Positions 53,544 through 61,874 of a stretch of 64,000 nucleotides of DNA are shown here, piece after piece (position 1 is the first letter of the stretch; each line of letters starts with the position of its first letter). The translations under genes and the position numbers were made by a program. The notes under the pieces are model-generated. The model worked only from the letters and a program-made list of their open reading frames with translations, ran no database searches and was not told where the DNA came from. Source of the DNA: JAJRZL01 sp964557855 (lineage in GTDB: Bacteria; Zixibacteria; MSB-5A5; GN15; FEB-12); assembly GCA_964557855.1 (NCBI GenBank), contig CAZLBP010000002.1, positions 1-64,000 on the forward strand, given 5' to 3'.

Positions 53544-54206
53544 ATGAAAACGGTTAACACGCAGATCAAACGGACGCTGGGGGCAGTTGCGGCGGTCATC
53601 ATGCTGATACTGGTTATCGGCTGCAGCGGTGACAACAATCCCATAGACAGCGGCGGCGGCAACAACACCAGTCCGCCTCCACCGGAACCGGTCGTATCTC
53701 AGGACAGGATCACGGTCAGCCTGAGCAGGCTGGACGTGGCCTGGGACTGCGAAGGCGTCAACACTGACAATCCCGGCGACTTCTACTACAGAATGAATGT
53801 CGATACACTCGGCGATGACAACCGCTGGTACGCCATTACCGGCTACGGCGAGAGCAGCGCCAACTTGAACAGCGGCGAAGCCGTGGTGATCGGCAACCGA
53901 AGTGCCAGTTTCACCATGCCGCGCGAAGAAGGCAGTCAGTTCCGGGTACGTTTGACTTTGCGCGAGAGCGACGGCGCGGGTGATAACGACTTCTCGAGGT
54001 CGCAGACGTACGTCCACAGGTACAATGTCTCGACCGAGAAATGGGACCCGCGTACTACGGGCTATAGCTACAACGCCAACTCCCGAAACGGCACGATGAA
54101 CTGGAACGTTCACATTCGCGATCGCAAGAAGATTCTGTTCGTCGTGACCGAAGAGGGCTGTTCATCGACACTTCAGTACAAGGTGAGTTCGAGAGTGGAG
54201 GACTAA
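53544..54206 (+). CDS. Putative lipoprotein of unknown function
   Basis: 220 residues; GGAGG precedes the ATG by 6 bases. The lipobox VIGC places the modified Cys at residue 28. A Gly/Asn/Pro linker (DSGGGNNTSPPPPEP) follows. The rest is a beta-rich domain of about 150 residues (RITVSLSRLDVAWDCEG, SASFTMPREEGSQFRVRLTLRESDG) that looks like a C2- or lipocalin-like sandwich; I do not recognise it. A strong terminator follows. Confidence 0.75.
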   Translation: MKTVNTQIKRTLGAVAAVIMLILVIGCSGDNNPIDSGGGNNTSPPPPEPVVSQDRITVSLSRLDVAWDCEGVNTDNPGDFYYRMNVDTLGDDNRWYAITGYGESSANLNSGEAVVIGNRSASFTMPREEGSQFRVRLTLRESDGAGDNDFSRSQTYVHRYNVSTEKWDPRTTGYSYNANSRNGTMNWNVHIRDRKKILFVVTEEGCSSTLQYKVSSRVED

Positions 54207-54237
54207 GCACAGGCAGGTCCATTCACCATCACACGAG

Positions 54238-54266
54238 AAGAGGCTCCGCCCGGCGGAGCCTCTTTT
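54238..54266 (+). terminator. Intrinsic terminator
   Basis: AAGAGGCTCCG (54238-54248) and CGGAGCCTCTT (54254-54264) form a perfect 11-bp stem, loop CCCGG, with a short T-run (TTTT, 54263-54266). Confidence 0.85.
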
Positions 54267-54312
54267 GCTGTCCGCCACATTCGATATGCCGAGCCCGATA
54301 TACGGGCCTGCC

Positions 54313-55854
54313 TCACCTCATAACTATGACATCAATACGGCGGTTTTTGGCGCGACCCGATTCGTTCTGGTTCGAGGCGATCGGGCGGTCGGCGCCATAA
54401 CCCATGGCGTGGATCTTGTTTGCGGAAAGCAACAGGCCCTGTCTGAGGTATTGCATAACGGCGAAAGCTCGTTTTTCCGAAAGCAGGATATTTGCGGCTC
54501 GATCTCCGGAAGCATCCGTATGCCCTTCGATCACCAGGTGAGCCTCAGGGAACATACTAACTATTCTCTGGACTTTCTCGAGCAGGGGAATCTGTTCATC
54601 CCGTATTTCAGCGTTGCCGACTTCAAATGACAGGCCGCTGAGGCGCAGAACGATATCGTTCGACGAATTGAAGAGCACTTCTCCTTCGGAGGGATTCAGC
54701 ATGGTTTTCGCTTCACGGAACTTCTTTTCTCTTTCCATGCGGGCCGTCAGCTCGGCCGAGACTTCTTCGTGCTCCTTCGATAGCTCGTTAAGCTTTGCAT
54801 GCTTGGCGGCTATCTGCTCCGACATGACCTGCTTTTCTTCCAGTAAGCCGAGCAGTTCTCGGTCCAGACGCTCGGCCAGTACCAACGGATCGTTTTCGCT
54901 GACAGAGGTCCCCATATGCTCTAACGTGCGTCGCAGTTGTTCGGTAATGACCAATTGCCGTGACTGAATCTCGTCGTCATCCATCTGGAGATTCTGAATA
55001 TAGTGAATGAGCATATCGGCCGCAGCCAGTGGTCCGTTGTCGAACGGCAGGTATGTAATTCCAGCAGCCCGGCCAACCCGGCTCATCTGAATTTCGTATA
55101 TCAGCATGAGCTTCTCCCAGGCCTGGTCGTTGCGTTCCAGCGCTCTCACGGAGAGAGCGATATTCGAGGCGTGGCGTGCCTCGTATTCGGCCCGGCGAGC
55201 TTCCTCAACCGCCGTGGTTCGGTTATAGCGATCCGCCGTTAGCATGGCGTTGGCCTTTTCTCTGGCTGAGTAGGCTTTGTCCAGAGTGGACAGTGCGAAT
55301 TTCTTCGCGTCGTCGGCTTCTGCCTTTTCGATTAGTCGGTCAGCAGCACAAAGAATGTCGGTCCGGATTGCATTCATCTCGGCTACGTCAAAAAGCGCAA
55401 CCGACTTGTCAGCCTCTTTCAAACCGCCCTTGACATCTCCCGACTCGACTTTCCGTGTGGCTTTGACAAATTGTTCCGCCGCCTTTTCGAACAATTCCGG
55501 GACAAGTGAGGGTGCTTTGGCGTCAATCGCCTTCACCCGCGGTTCCAGGTACTCTTGAAGAGAGAGTTTGGCCACTTCGCCGGATTTGATGGCGTTCTCG
55601 ACGTACTCCCGTGCCTCGGCAACCTGTTTATCGACTGACTTCTGCTTCTTGTTCTCTTGCAGCGCCCTCTGTGCTTTTTCGAATTCCGCCATCGCCTTTT
55701 CCCAGGTCCTGGGCGAGAAGACCGGAGCCTCGAGAACTTTGGCCGAGTCAATCAAATCAGTCAGTTCATTGTACCCGGACATATCTACAGCCGTTACCTG
55801 GGTCGCACCCACGAGAAGCGCAACTGCAATTGAAATTGAGAATATTTTTTTCAT
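54313..55854 (-). CDS. OmpA family peptidoglycan-binding protein with helical N-terminal domain
   Basis: The start is ATG 55854 with CGAGGTG upstream; an in-frame ATG six codons earlier is less likely. 513 residues with a signal peptide (1-22). Residues about 40-370 are long helices rich in Lys/Glu/Ala, including TPR-like or coiled-coil segments (RTWEKAMAEFEKAQRAL, LAERLDRELLGLLEEKQ). The C-terminal OmpA domain (about 395-513) has DIVLRLSGLSFEVGNAEI, VIEGHTDASGD and GYGADRPIASN followed by NRRIDVIV. These are the features that bind diaminopimelate in peptidoglycan. It may link an outer-membrane or periplasmic structure to the wall. Confidence 0.88.
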   Translation of the reverse strand: MKKIFSISIAVALLVGATQVTAVDMSGYNELTDLIDSAKVLEAPVFSPRTWEKAMAEFEKAQRALQENKKQKSVDKQVAEAREYVENAIKSGEVAKLSLQEYLEPRVKAIDAKAPSLVPELFEKAAEQFVKATRKVESGDVKGGLKEADKSVALFDVAEMNAIRTDILCAADRLIEKAEADDAKKFALSTLDKAYSAREKANAMLTADRYNRTTAVEEARRAEYEARHASNIALSVRALERNDQAWEKLMLIYEIQMSRVGRAAGITYLPFDNGPLAAADMLIHYIQNLQMDDDEIQSRQLVITEQLRRTLEHMGTSVSENDPLVLAERLDRELLGLLEEKQVMSEQIAAKHAKLNELSKEHEEVSAELTARMEREKKFREAKTMLNPSEGEVLFNSSNDIVLRLSGLSFEVGNAEIRDEQIPLLEKVQRIVSMFPEAHLVIEGHTDASGDRAANILLSEKRAFAVMQYLRQGLLLSANKIHAMGYGADRPIASNQNESGRAKNRRIDVIVMR

Positions 55855-56038
55855 ACTGACACCTCGCGACACATTACAACTAAGGGACCATTTTCCTATA
55901 TATCGTCATTGCAGTAGTTTACCTTAAAATCGATATATCCCCCCGTGCAGAAAATGCACCGAGATCGAATTAATCATTGCCAATAAGATTATCGTCGATC
56001 AAATTGAAGTAAATGGACGGCGAAACAGGGGAATTGAG

Positions 56039-56602
56039 ATGAAGAAGTTGACTTTATTCTGTTTGTTGGCGGTGCTGGTCTGTCACGCCTGTAGTGATAA
56101 CAGTTTGGACAGCAAGGTTGAACCGCCGGCGCTGCCATATACCGAGTGCCAGATCGATCTCCAGGTGGCGGCTGCCCTTATAGATCAGACCAAGAACGTG
56201 GATACGGTTATGTTGCCGATGCAGTGGTCCGCCGTGGGAGGCTTCCAGGGACGGGTATTCAAGGGCAACCGCTCCGGTCAGACCGGCGGCAATACGTTCA
56301 CCGAGATTGAGCTGGCGGTAGACACAACGACGAAGGCGATAACCAGATTCAACGCGAGTTCTTTTTATCCCATAATCAACCCCCAGGTAAGCTGGAGCGC
56401 GAAGGGGCACTCCTTACCCAAGAGTGAGGAAGACCCGGGTGTGGTTCTTTATAACGGCAAGTCGGGCCCCGGTATTTGTGGTAATCTGACGGACCTTCGC
56501 TATCTCATCGGCGACGCGGCATCGGATTTCGATTCTCTCGTTTCATTTTATTGTCCCTCGGGATCGTATATTCGCATCGAGTTGCGGGTTGCCGACGAGT
56601 GA
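56039..56602 (+). CDS. Putative lipoprotein of unknown function
   Basis: 187 residues; AGGGGA is about 7 bases before the ATG. Signal with Cys18 (CHAC) as a likely lipid site. The body contains a beta-rich domain (DTVMLPMQWSAVGGFQGRVF ... EIELAVDTTTKAITRFNASSF) without family match. Cys at both ends of the domain may form disulfides. It ends 5 bases before the stop of the opposing membrane-protein gene. Confidence 0.72.
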   Translation: MKKLTLFCLLAVLVCHACSDNSLDSKVEPPALPYTECQIDLQVAAALIDQTKNVDTVMLPMQWSAVGGFQGRVFKGNRSGQTGGNTFTEIELAVDTTTKAITRFNASSFYPIINPQVSWSAKGHSLPKSEEDPGVVLYNGKSGPGICGNLTDLRYLIGDAASDFDSLVSFYCPSGSYIRIELRVADE

Positions 56603-56606
56603 CGTT

Positions 56607-57005
56607 CTACTGCGTCGAATGCATCGGGGGATAGGACCCGGGCGCGAAAATACGGCTGCTCTCGCCGTGCAGCAGGACATAGAGTCCGTAAACGCCCAGG
56701 ATGGTTCCCAGGGAAAACTCGAACAATGCAATAATAGATAATATGATCGTCAATATCCGAGCCCAGATTCTTCTTTTGAGCAGGCCGTATCCGGCCAGGA
56801 GACTGGGTACCGCAACCACCGCCGCGATAACCAACAAAACGGTCCCGAAACCGCCGGCCAGCCAGAACGGCACCGGGTCACCCTCGGCTATCCTGAGCAA
56901 AGTGAAGCCGCCGACAAAGAGTGTAAAAACGATCAGTATCGTTAGCAGGCCGATGCCGCCCCATATCAGGTGGAATATTGCCAGAAGCTTTACGTGATTT
57001 TCCAT
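56607..57005 (-). CDS. Small four-helix membrane protein
   Basis: 132 residues; GAGGAG is 6 bases before the ATG. Four predicted helices lie at about residues 7-30, 44-70 (with the loop GDPVPFW before it), 72-90 and 95-112. HLIWGGIGLLT near the start and GYGLLKRRIWARIL in the middle are typical of a widespread uncharacterised small membrane family. No catalytic or binding motif. Confidence 0.78.
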   Translation of the reverse strand: MENHVKLLAIFHLIWGGIGLLTILIVFTLFVGGFTLLRIAEGDPVPFWLAGGFGTVLLVIAAVVAVPSLLAGYGLLKRRIWARILTIILSIIALFEFSLGTILGVYGLYVLLHGESSRIFAPGSYPPMHSTQ

Positions 57006-57233
57006 GTTCTTCTCCTCTCAACCGTTTCTTTTAGAGTAGTCTACGACAGGACTCGAAAAGGGTTGCCTTGGGACCGAGTCCGGCGGACGCACCGAAGCGG
57101 ATATCCGGAACCGATAGCAGGCCTTGACATTGTGCGCCGACCCTGTTATACATTGACAATATCTGGGCTATTGGTCTATAGCATCAACGTATCGGATCGA
57201 GAGCAAGCACAACATTCCTTTCAGGAGGATAGT

Positions 57234-57653
57234 ATGGCAGTCACAGTGAGAATGGTAGATGGATATTACACCGACGTGGAGGATCACCACGGAAAGGGGT
57301 ACTGGCTGTTGGAGCACATTCGGCAGCAGGGAGTCAATCTTATCGCGTTCTCAGCCCATCCTATCGGTTCCGGTAAATCGCAGCTGCATTTTATCGTCGA
57401 AGACACGGAGCAGTTGCAGAAGGCGATGAGACAGGCCGGTTCGGAATTACAGGGTCCCAAACGGGCGTTTCTGGTTCAGGGCCAAGATGAGGTCGGGGCG
57501 ATCGTCGATTTACATGCCAAACTGGCCCAGGCCGAGATCAACGCTCACGCCGCCAACGGTGTCAGTGCCGGGAACGGCAGCTTTGGCTACGTGTTATGGG
57601 TGGAACCGGATGATTACGAGCGCGCCGCCACGGCTCTGGGAGCCGTGAGGTAA
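57234..57653 (+). CDS. ACT-like domain protein
   Basis: The open frame runs from 56970, but AGGAGG (57223-57228) stands 5 bases before ATG 57234, giving 139 residues. The C-terminal two-thirds has the beta-alpha-beta pattern of an ACT domain: KRAFLVQGQDEVGAIVDLHAKLAQ, INAHAANGVSAGNGSFGYVLWV. The N-terminal part (VRMVDGYYTDVEDHHGKGYWLL) is a second, more diverged half. ACT domains bind small ligands, often amino acids, and regulate enzymes; no enzyme partner is present. DoxX follows 39 bases later. Confidence 0.78.
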   Translation: MAVTVRMVDGYYTDVEDHHGKGYWLLEHIRQQGVNLIAFSAHPIGSGKSQLHFIVEDTEQLQKAMRQAGSELQGPKRAFLVQGQDEVGAIVDLHAKLAQAEINAHAANGVSAGNGSFGYVLWVEPDDYERAATALGAVR

Positions 57654-57692
57654 ATTGACTGTGGTCCCGTAAGCTGGAAGGAGCATACTAAC

Positions 57693-58139
57693 ATGGGTTT
57701 CAAGGAATTCATTCAAGACAGAGGTCAGTATATCGACCCCGGGCTTCTTATTGTCCGCATCGGCATCGGACTCAGCATGCTGCTGTTTCACGGATACGGC
57801 AAACTGATCGGCGGCGTTGAGCGGTGGCATGGAATCGGCAGCCAGATGGAGAACTTCGGTATTCATTTTCTGCATACCTTTTGGGGCTTCATGGCCATGT
57901 TTTCCGAGTTCTTCTGTTCGGCGTTGCTGATTCTCGGCTTGTTCTTTCGACCGGCGGCCGGCTTGCTCGTGATCACCATGTTTGTTGCCGTGGTGAGACA
58001 CCTCAGTCTGCCACCGGATGCGACCGGAGCCGGCTTCAAAGGCGCGTCTCATGCGATAGAGTTCATGACGATATATCTGGCGCTGTTTCTGACCGGGCCG
58101 GGCAAATACCGGATTTCGATGTTGTGGAGCAAACCGTAA
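57693..58139 (+). CDS. DoxX family membrane protein
   Basis: 148 residues; GGAAGGAG precedes the ATG. Four membrane segments. The start LLIVRIGIGLSMLLFHGYGKL, the middle FCSALLILGLFFRPAAGLLV and the His-containing loop VVRHLSLPPD fit DoxX. Members take part in quinone- or redox-linked membrane processes, with roles unclear outside archaeal DoxDA and mycobacterial oxidant defence. It converges with the AhpD-like Sec gene. Confidence 0.88.
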   Translation: MGFKEFIQDRGQYIDPGLLIVRIGIGLSMLLFHGYGKLIGGVERWHGIGSQMENFGIHFLHTFWGFMAMFSEFFCSALLILGLFFRPAAGLLVITMFVAVVRHLSLPPDATGAGFKGASHAIEFMTIYLALFLTGPGKYRISMLWSKP

Positions 58140-58196
58140 CGAGAGGCGCCTTGTAGGCAAACGATCGGATCTTTGGCCGCAACTACTGATCCGGTC

Positions 58197-58215
58197 GGCG
58201 GGGACAGGCCCCGCC
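58197..58215. repeat. Dispersed palindrome
   Basis: GGCGGGG (58197-58203) and CCCCGCC (58209-58215) with loop ACAGG, then ACGCGGGA as at 60552. It lies between the convergent DoxX and AhpD-like genes. Confidence 0.7.
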
Positions 58216-58283
58216 TTTACGCGGGATAGAAAGTCCTCGAACCCGTATACGGAGTTGACTGAACTTGATTGGCCATCCGACCT

Positions 58284-58874
58284 TCAGGACTTGGCTTCAG
58301 GCAATGGGTCGTGCTTGCGGTATTCCGGATCGCACAACCCGAACGCATCCGCCACACGGTTAAAAAACGCAAACAAGCTTATAATGTAAACAGCTTCGGC
58401 TATTTGGTTGTCAGTCCAACCGACTTCTCTGAGAACGTCGCTGTCGGCTGCAGTCATTTTAGCCGGCTCCAGGGTCAGTTTTTCGGCGTATGCGAGAAGC
58501 TTTTTCTCCTTTCCCGAGACGGGGGCCGTCTCCTTGTCGGCCTTAATTACGGTATCAATCAGGTCTGGATTCGGATCCTGCAACTGCAGGAAATATGCGT
58601 GACTCTCAGTTCAGTAAACGCAGTGGTTGATGGCCGAGACAAAAGAGGCCAGCATTTCTTTCATCCGTCGGGTCAGGTGTCCTTCGGAGAAGTGGACCCG
58701 GTTTGAAAAGGTGATGACGTCCTGGAGGAAGTCAGGCCGGTGGCTGAAGCATTTGAGTATTTCCGCGACTTCGGGGCGGCCCGAAGCTTTGAGATAGCCC
58801 TGATACACCTCGGCCAGTTCGCCGGAGGCTTCGGACTCAGGGATCCAGCTTATGTGTGTTTCTGCCGTCGGCAT
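58284..58874 (-). CDS. AhpD-like peroxidase-related selenoprotein candidate (in-frame TGA at 58611-58613)
   Basis: The frame is continuous from 58874 to 58284 apart from one TGA, giving 196 residues. GGAGAATC precedes the ATG. The first part matches peroxidase-related AhpD proteins (ISWIPESEASGELAEVYQ, LTRRMKEMLASFVSAINHC). Cys85-Val-Tyr-U88-Thr-Glu-Ser-His92 matches the AhpD catalytic Cys-x-x-Cys-x-x-x-His, with TGA for the second Cys. The second part (AAFGLCDPEYR-like end and GWTDNQIAEAVYIISLFAFFNRVADAFG) is the normal C-terminal half and has no start or ribosome-binding site of its own. A perfect 6-bp hairpin lies 20-35 bases after the TGA. AhpD-like selenoproteins are known in other bacteria. 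It should reduce peroxides through a thiol/selenol pair. Confidence 0.9.
58576..58591 (-). promoter_or_regulatory. Candidate bacterial SECIS hairpin
   Basis: TCCTGC (+20 to +25 after the TGA) and GCAGGA (+30 to +35) form a perfect stem with loop AGTT. Loop position and the G at loop base 2 fit the bacterial SECIS rule. Confidence 0.65.
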
Positions 58875-59099
58875 GTGATTCTCCTTATCGTTATGTAATA
58901 TGTACGGTTGTGTGCTCGATTATCTAACGATATCATGGGCATTATAAGTCTTTTATTGAGTGAAGGCAAGGGGATTCTGGCAGGGTTCGAAGGGCGGGGC
59001 GGTCCTTTCAGTCGCCCGTTAAGCATTTGAATATTGCCACGAATTCGTCGAATAATTTCATTATACGTCAGTATCTGTTCTAAGAAAGAGATATGAAAT

Positions 59100-59648
59100 A
59101 TGTCTACCGATACGGCCCTGATAACAGAGATTCGCGCCGGCGATAAGGAAGCCCTCAGAACGCTGGTTGAAAAATACAAGAAAGTAGCCTATCGACTGGC
59201 GTTGGGGTTGGTGGGTAATCGGGATGATGCCCATGATATATCGCAGGAGGCGTTCATACGGGTGTATCGCTCGGCGGCAACGTTCGATGATTCCAAGCCG
59301 TTTCTGCCGTGGTTCTATACGATTATTTCCAACCTGTGCCGGACCTGGTTGAAACGCCGTACAGCAACAGAAAACCGGTTTGTCGATCTGGGTGATATCT
59401 CGTTTCTGCTTGTTGACAGTTCCAATCCGGAAAGCGCATTGATCAAGGAAGAGATGATTACCAGGCTGCGGACGGCTATTCAAAAGCTCTCCTTTCAAGA
59501 TCGAGAAATACTTACGCTGCAGCACTTTCGGAATCTGTCGTACGATGAAATCGCCGCACTGCTGGGGATACCGAGGGGGACGGTGATGTCGCGGCTGTAC
59601 TACGCCCGCAAAAAACTGGCCAAGCTCATGAGGGATAGTGATGAATGA
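59100..59648 (+). CDS. ECF-type RNA polymerase sigma factor
   Basis: 182 residues. Region 2 covers LVEKYKKVAYRLALGLVGNRDDAHDISQEAFIRVYR, and region 4 covers IQKLSFQDREILTLQHFRNLSYDEIAALLGIPRGTVMSRLYYARKKL. There is no region 1 or 3, as in ECF sigmas. It directs RNA polymerase to a small regulon. The stop overlaps the anti-sigma gene by 8 bases (ATGAATGA), so the two are translationally coupled. The N-terminal 10 residues have no further support and the start is preceded only by AAAGAGAT. Confidence 0.95.
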   Translation: MSTDTALITEIRAGDKEALRTLVEKYKKVAYRLALGLVGNRDDAHDISQEAFIRVYRSAATFDDSKPFLPWFYTIISNLCRTWLKRRTATENRFVDLGDISFLLVDSSNPESALIKEEMITRLRTAIQKLSFQDREILTLQHFRNLSYDEIAALLGIPRGTVMSRLYYARKKLAKLMRDSDE

Positions 59649-60084
59649 CGATGTTCGCAAACTGCTGGCCGGGTATGTCGATGGTGAGTTGACGGATGAG
59701 GAGAAGACTCGGGTCGAACGGGAACTCGAGCACAACCAGGAGCTTCGGGCGGAACTGGGGGAATTTCGCAGTCTTAAGGAGATAACCGGAATGGTAACTT
59801 ATGCTGACCTGCCGGATGAGGTTTGGGATACGTACTGGCTTTCGCTCTACCGGAAACTGGAACGTGGACTGGGGTGGATTCTGTTTTCTCTGGGGGCAAT
59901 CCTGCTGTTCTGTTTCGGGATCTTTATGGGCTTTAAGCGCCTGTATCTCGACCCGGACATCCATCTACTGGTTAAGATTGGTATAACCGGACTTACCGCC
60001 GGAGGCGTGATCCTGCTGGTTTCCTTCGCGCGAGAACGGTTATTTGCGTACAAGCGTGATCGTTATGGAAGGGTAAACAGATGA
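59641..60084 (+). CDS. Putative membrane anti-sigma factor
   Basis: 147 residues from ATG 59641; a GTG one codon earlier is possible. The N-terminal cytoplasmic part has DDVRKLLAGYVDGELTDEEKTRVERELEHN, the shape of an anti-sigma helical domain. The zinc-binding Cys/His of the classic ZAS motif are not seen. Two membrane helices follow (about residues 78-98 and 111-131), then a basic cytoplasmic tail. It should bind the ECF factor encoded directly upstream. Overlap with both neighbours suggests one operon. Confidence 0.82.
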   Translation: MNDDVRKLLAGYVDGELTDEEKTRVERELEHNQELRAELGEFRSLKEITGMVTYADLPDEVWDTYWLSLYRKLERGLGWILFSLGAILLFCFGIFMGFKRLYLDPDIHLLVKIGITGLTAGGVILLVSFARERLFAYKRDRYGRVNR

Positions 60085-60401
60085 TACTGACAACGAGTGA
60101 GTATATCGCCCACAAGAAGATCGTGAAAACGATCGGGCTGGTGCGGGGGAACACGATACGGGCCCGCCATCTGGGGCGGGATATCGCCGCCTTGTTGAGA
60201 GGTCTCATCGGGGGTGAGATCAGCGAGTATACTAAACTTCTGGCGGAGGCTCGGGAGCAGTCGATAGACCGCATGATTGCGGAGGCGCGGTCCGTAGGCG
60301 CCAATGCGATAATTCAGATTCGTTTCTCGACCTCGCAGGTGCTGACCGGTGCGGCAGAGTTGTTGGCGTACGGCACGGCGGTGGTGGTGGAGGATGAATG
60401 A
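60081..60401 (+). CDS. YbjQ family protein
   Basis: 106 residues, starting at an ATGA overlap with the anti-sigma stop. The pattern MILTTSEYIAHKKIVKTIGLVRGNTIRA, followed by EAREQSIDRMIAEARSVGANAIIQIRF and TGAAELLAYGTAVVV, is YbjQ (UPF0145), a pentameric small protein of unknown function sometimes called heavy-metal-binding. As the third gene of the ECF operon it is likely part of the same stress response. Family call is confident. Confidence 0.92.
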   Translation: MILTTSEYIAHKKIVKTIGLVRGNTIRARHLGRDIAALLRGLIGGEISEYTKLLAEAREQSIDRMIAEARSVGANAIIQIRFSTSQVLTGAAELLAYGTAVVVEDE

Positions 60402-60852
60402 GGTTCTCGTGGGATGTGGGACTTCAAATCCATGTCCTTCGTCCGGCGGTTCTCAGGACTCGTACGGCTCGACGCAGGGAGTGTTATTTTAGCGCGTAGA
60501 GGCGGGGCTTCTCCCCGCCGGTCTCAGAAGCAGGTGCGGTAAAGGCCGCACCCTACGCGGGATGAGCTTCCGGCGAAGGCTGGGGTCCATCTTCCGCCCA
60601 GAGGGAGAGTGGATTCCTGCCTTTGCAGGAGTGACAAAGTGGTGGTCATGAATGACGAAGTGTGGGGAAGAATTACAGGTAGGTAAAGGCGACCCAGTGT
60701 GGTCGCCCGTTTGACGGGCACCCACGTTGGGGCGCCCCTGCGTTGAGTTCACTGTTGCGTCAGGTCCTGAGCCACGTGTGAGCGGGATGTCTCTGTTGCG
60801 TCAGGTCTTGATCCCGTGTCAACGGGATTGTGACCTGACGCTTTCCCGGAGA
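60402..60852. repeat. Intergenic island of dispersed palindromic repeats
   Basis: No gene in 450 bases. Elements in order: GGCGGGG/CCCCGCC (60501-60519, loop CTTCT); GGTGCGG/CCGCACC (60533-60552); a TTCCTGCC/GCAGGAG fragment near 60613-60632; GGCGACC/GGTCGCC (60688-60707), then GGGCACCC...GGGGCGCCC to about 60735; and two tandem copies of GCGTCAGGTC-type elements at 60757-60790 and 60798-60841. The second has perfect 10-bp arms GCGTCAGGTC/GACCTGACGC around CCCGT/ACGGG. Confidence 0.82.
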
Positions 60853-61632
60853 TCATAGGAAATCCCTCAACGCCCCAATCGACTCGATAACCAAATCCGG
60901 ATCAACATTGGACTTGGCCACAAGCTCATCTCGGTACTTGCCGGTTTTGACCAGCACGCTCTTAATCCCGGCTCCCTTCGCACCGCCGATATCCGACTCG
61001 ATATCGTCACCGATCATGACCGCCTCCTCTGGCGATAGGTCCATGCTTTCCAGCGCCGTCTGGAAGAACAGCGGTTCCGGTTTGCCGATCGCGGTCGCCT
61101 TCTTACCGGTCGAGTACTCGAGGCCGGTTATGAAGCACCCGATATCCAGCTTCAGCCCATCCCCCGTCTGCCAGAAACGCTGCCGGTGGAGCGCCAACAG
61201 TTCGGCGCCGTTAAGCATCATGTGAAACAGCTTGTTCAGGAGCTTGTAATCCCACTTCTCGCCATAATTGCCGATGACGATGAAATCCGGCTGAGTGTCG
61301 GTGAGTTCAAACTCGCCAAAATCGCGCATCGTGTCGTCGTCCATGATCAGATGCAGTTTCGGCCGACCCTGCTTTTTCAAGAAATCTGCGGCCAGTTTGG
61401 GCGGAGTTATAAGCTCACCAAGTTCGATTGGGAGGTTCAGTTTTCGGATCTTCGAATGAAGCAAGTCGCGACTTTTGGTAGTCGTGTTGGTGACAAAGCG
61501 GCAGGCTTTGCCGCGTTCTTTCAGCAACGAAATGACTTCGCCTGCGCCGGGATACGGTTCATCCTCGAGATAGATCACACCATCCAGATCAATAAGAAAG
61601 CCCGCTATTCCACGGAAGTTTATGTCTGCCAT
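60853..61632 (-). CDS. HAD-IIA family phosphatase (NagD/PGP-like)
   Basis: 259 residues. HAD motif I is DLDGV with Asp15 (nucleophile) and Asp17, motif II TNTTTKSR, motif III Lys in GKPEPLFF, and motif IV GDDIESD (residues 208-214). The C2-type cap lies between motifs II and III. HAD-IIA enzymes dephosphorylate small phosphoesters such as phosphoglycolate, nucleotides or p-nitrophenyl phosphate; the substrate here is not known. Single gene; a palindrome island follows its stop. Confidence 0.92.
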   Translation of the reverse strand: MADINFRGIAGFLIDLDGVIYLEDEPYPGAGEVISLLKERGKACRFVTNTTTKSRDLLHSKIRKLNLPIELGELITPPKLAADFLKKQGRPKLHLIMDDDTMRDFGEFELTDTQPDFIVIGNYGEKWDYKLLNKLFHMMLNGAELLALHRQRFWQTGDGLKLDIGCFITGLEYSTGKKATAIGKPEPLFFQTALESMDLSPEEAVMIGDDIESDIGGAKGAGIKSVLVKTGKYRDELVAKSNVDPDLVIESIGALRDFL

Positions 61633-61685
61633 TGTAATATCTACATCCCTGGTCTAGTTAGACTACGTTTCAACACAGTTTAAGC

Positions 61686-61723
61686 TTGACCACCGAGTGG
61701 CCGGCTTCGTTATATAGTATAAT
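61686..61723 (+). promoter_or_regulatory. Possible promoter upstream of the KAS III gene
   Basis: TTGACC (61686-61691) is followed 19 bases later by TATATA (61711-61716), and by TATAAT (61718-61723). The spacing is not ideal for either, so only a loose call is made. Confidence 0.3.
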
Positions 61724-61874
61724 GGGTCCGGGTGCTTAATTGTTGCCATGGTTCGAGGAATTTGAACGGAATCTGGAACCATCTGTAGGAATTAATATTG
61801 TAAATAGTCGTGACCCGGATTACATTGCAGAAGTGTAATCGGCAGTAAAAAGTCTTGATTAGAAAAGGAATCGA

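Noticed and set aside
56970..57233. N-terminal extension of the ACT-like protein
   Set aside because: AGGAGG points to ATG 57234; the upstream part overlaps the opposing gene's start region and has no domain.
58284..58874. Two separate genes or a nonsense-mutated pseudogene
   Set aside because: The frame is unbroken apart from one TGA at the catalytic position, and the second half has no start or ribosome-binding site; a Sec codon explains it better.
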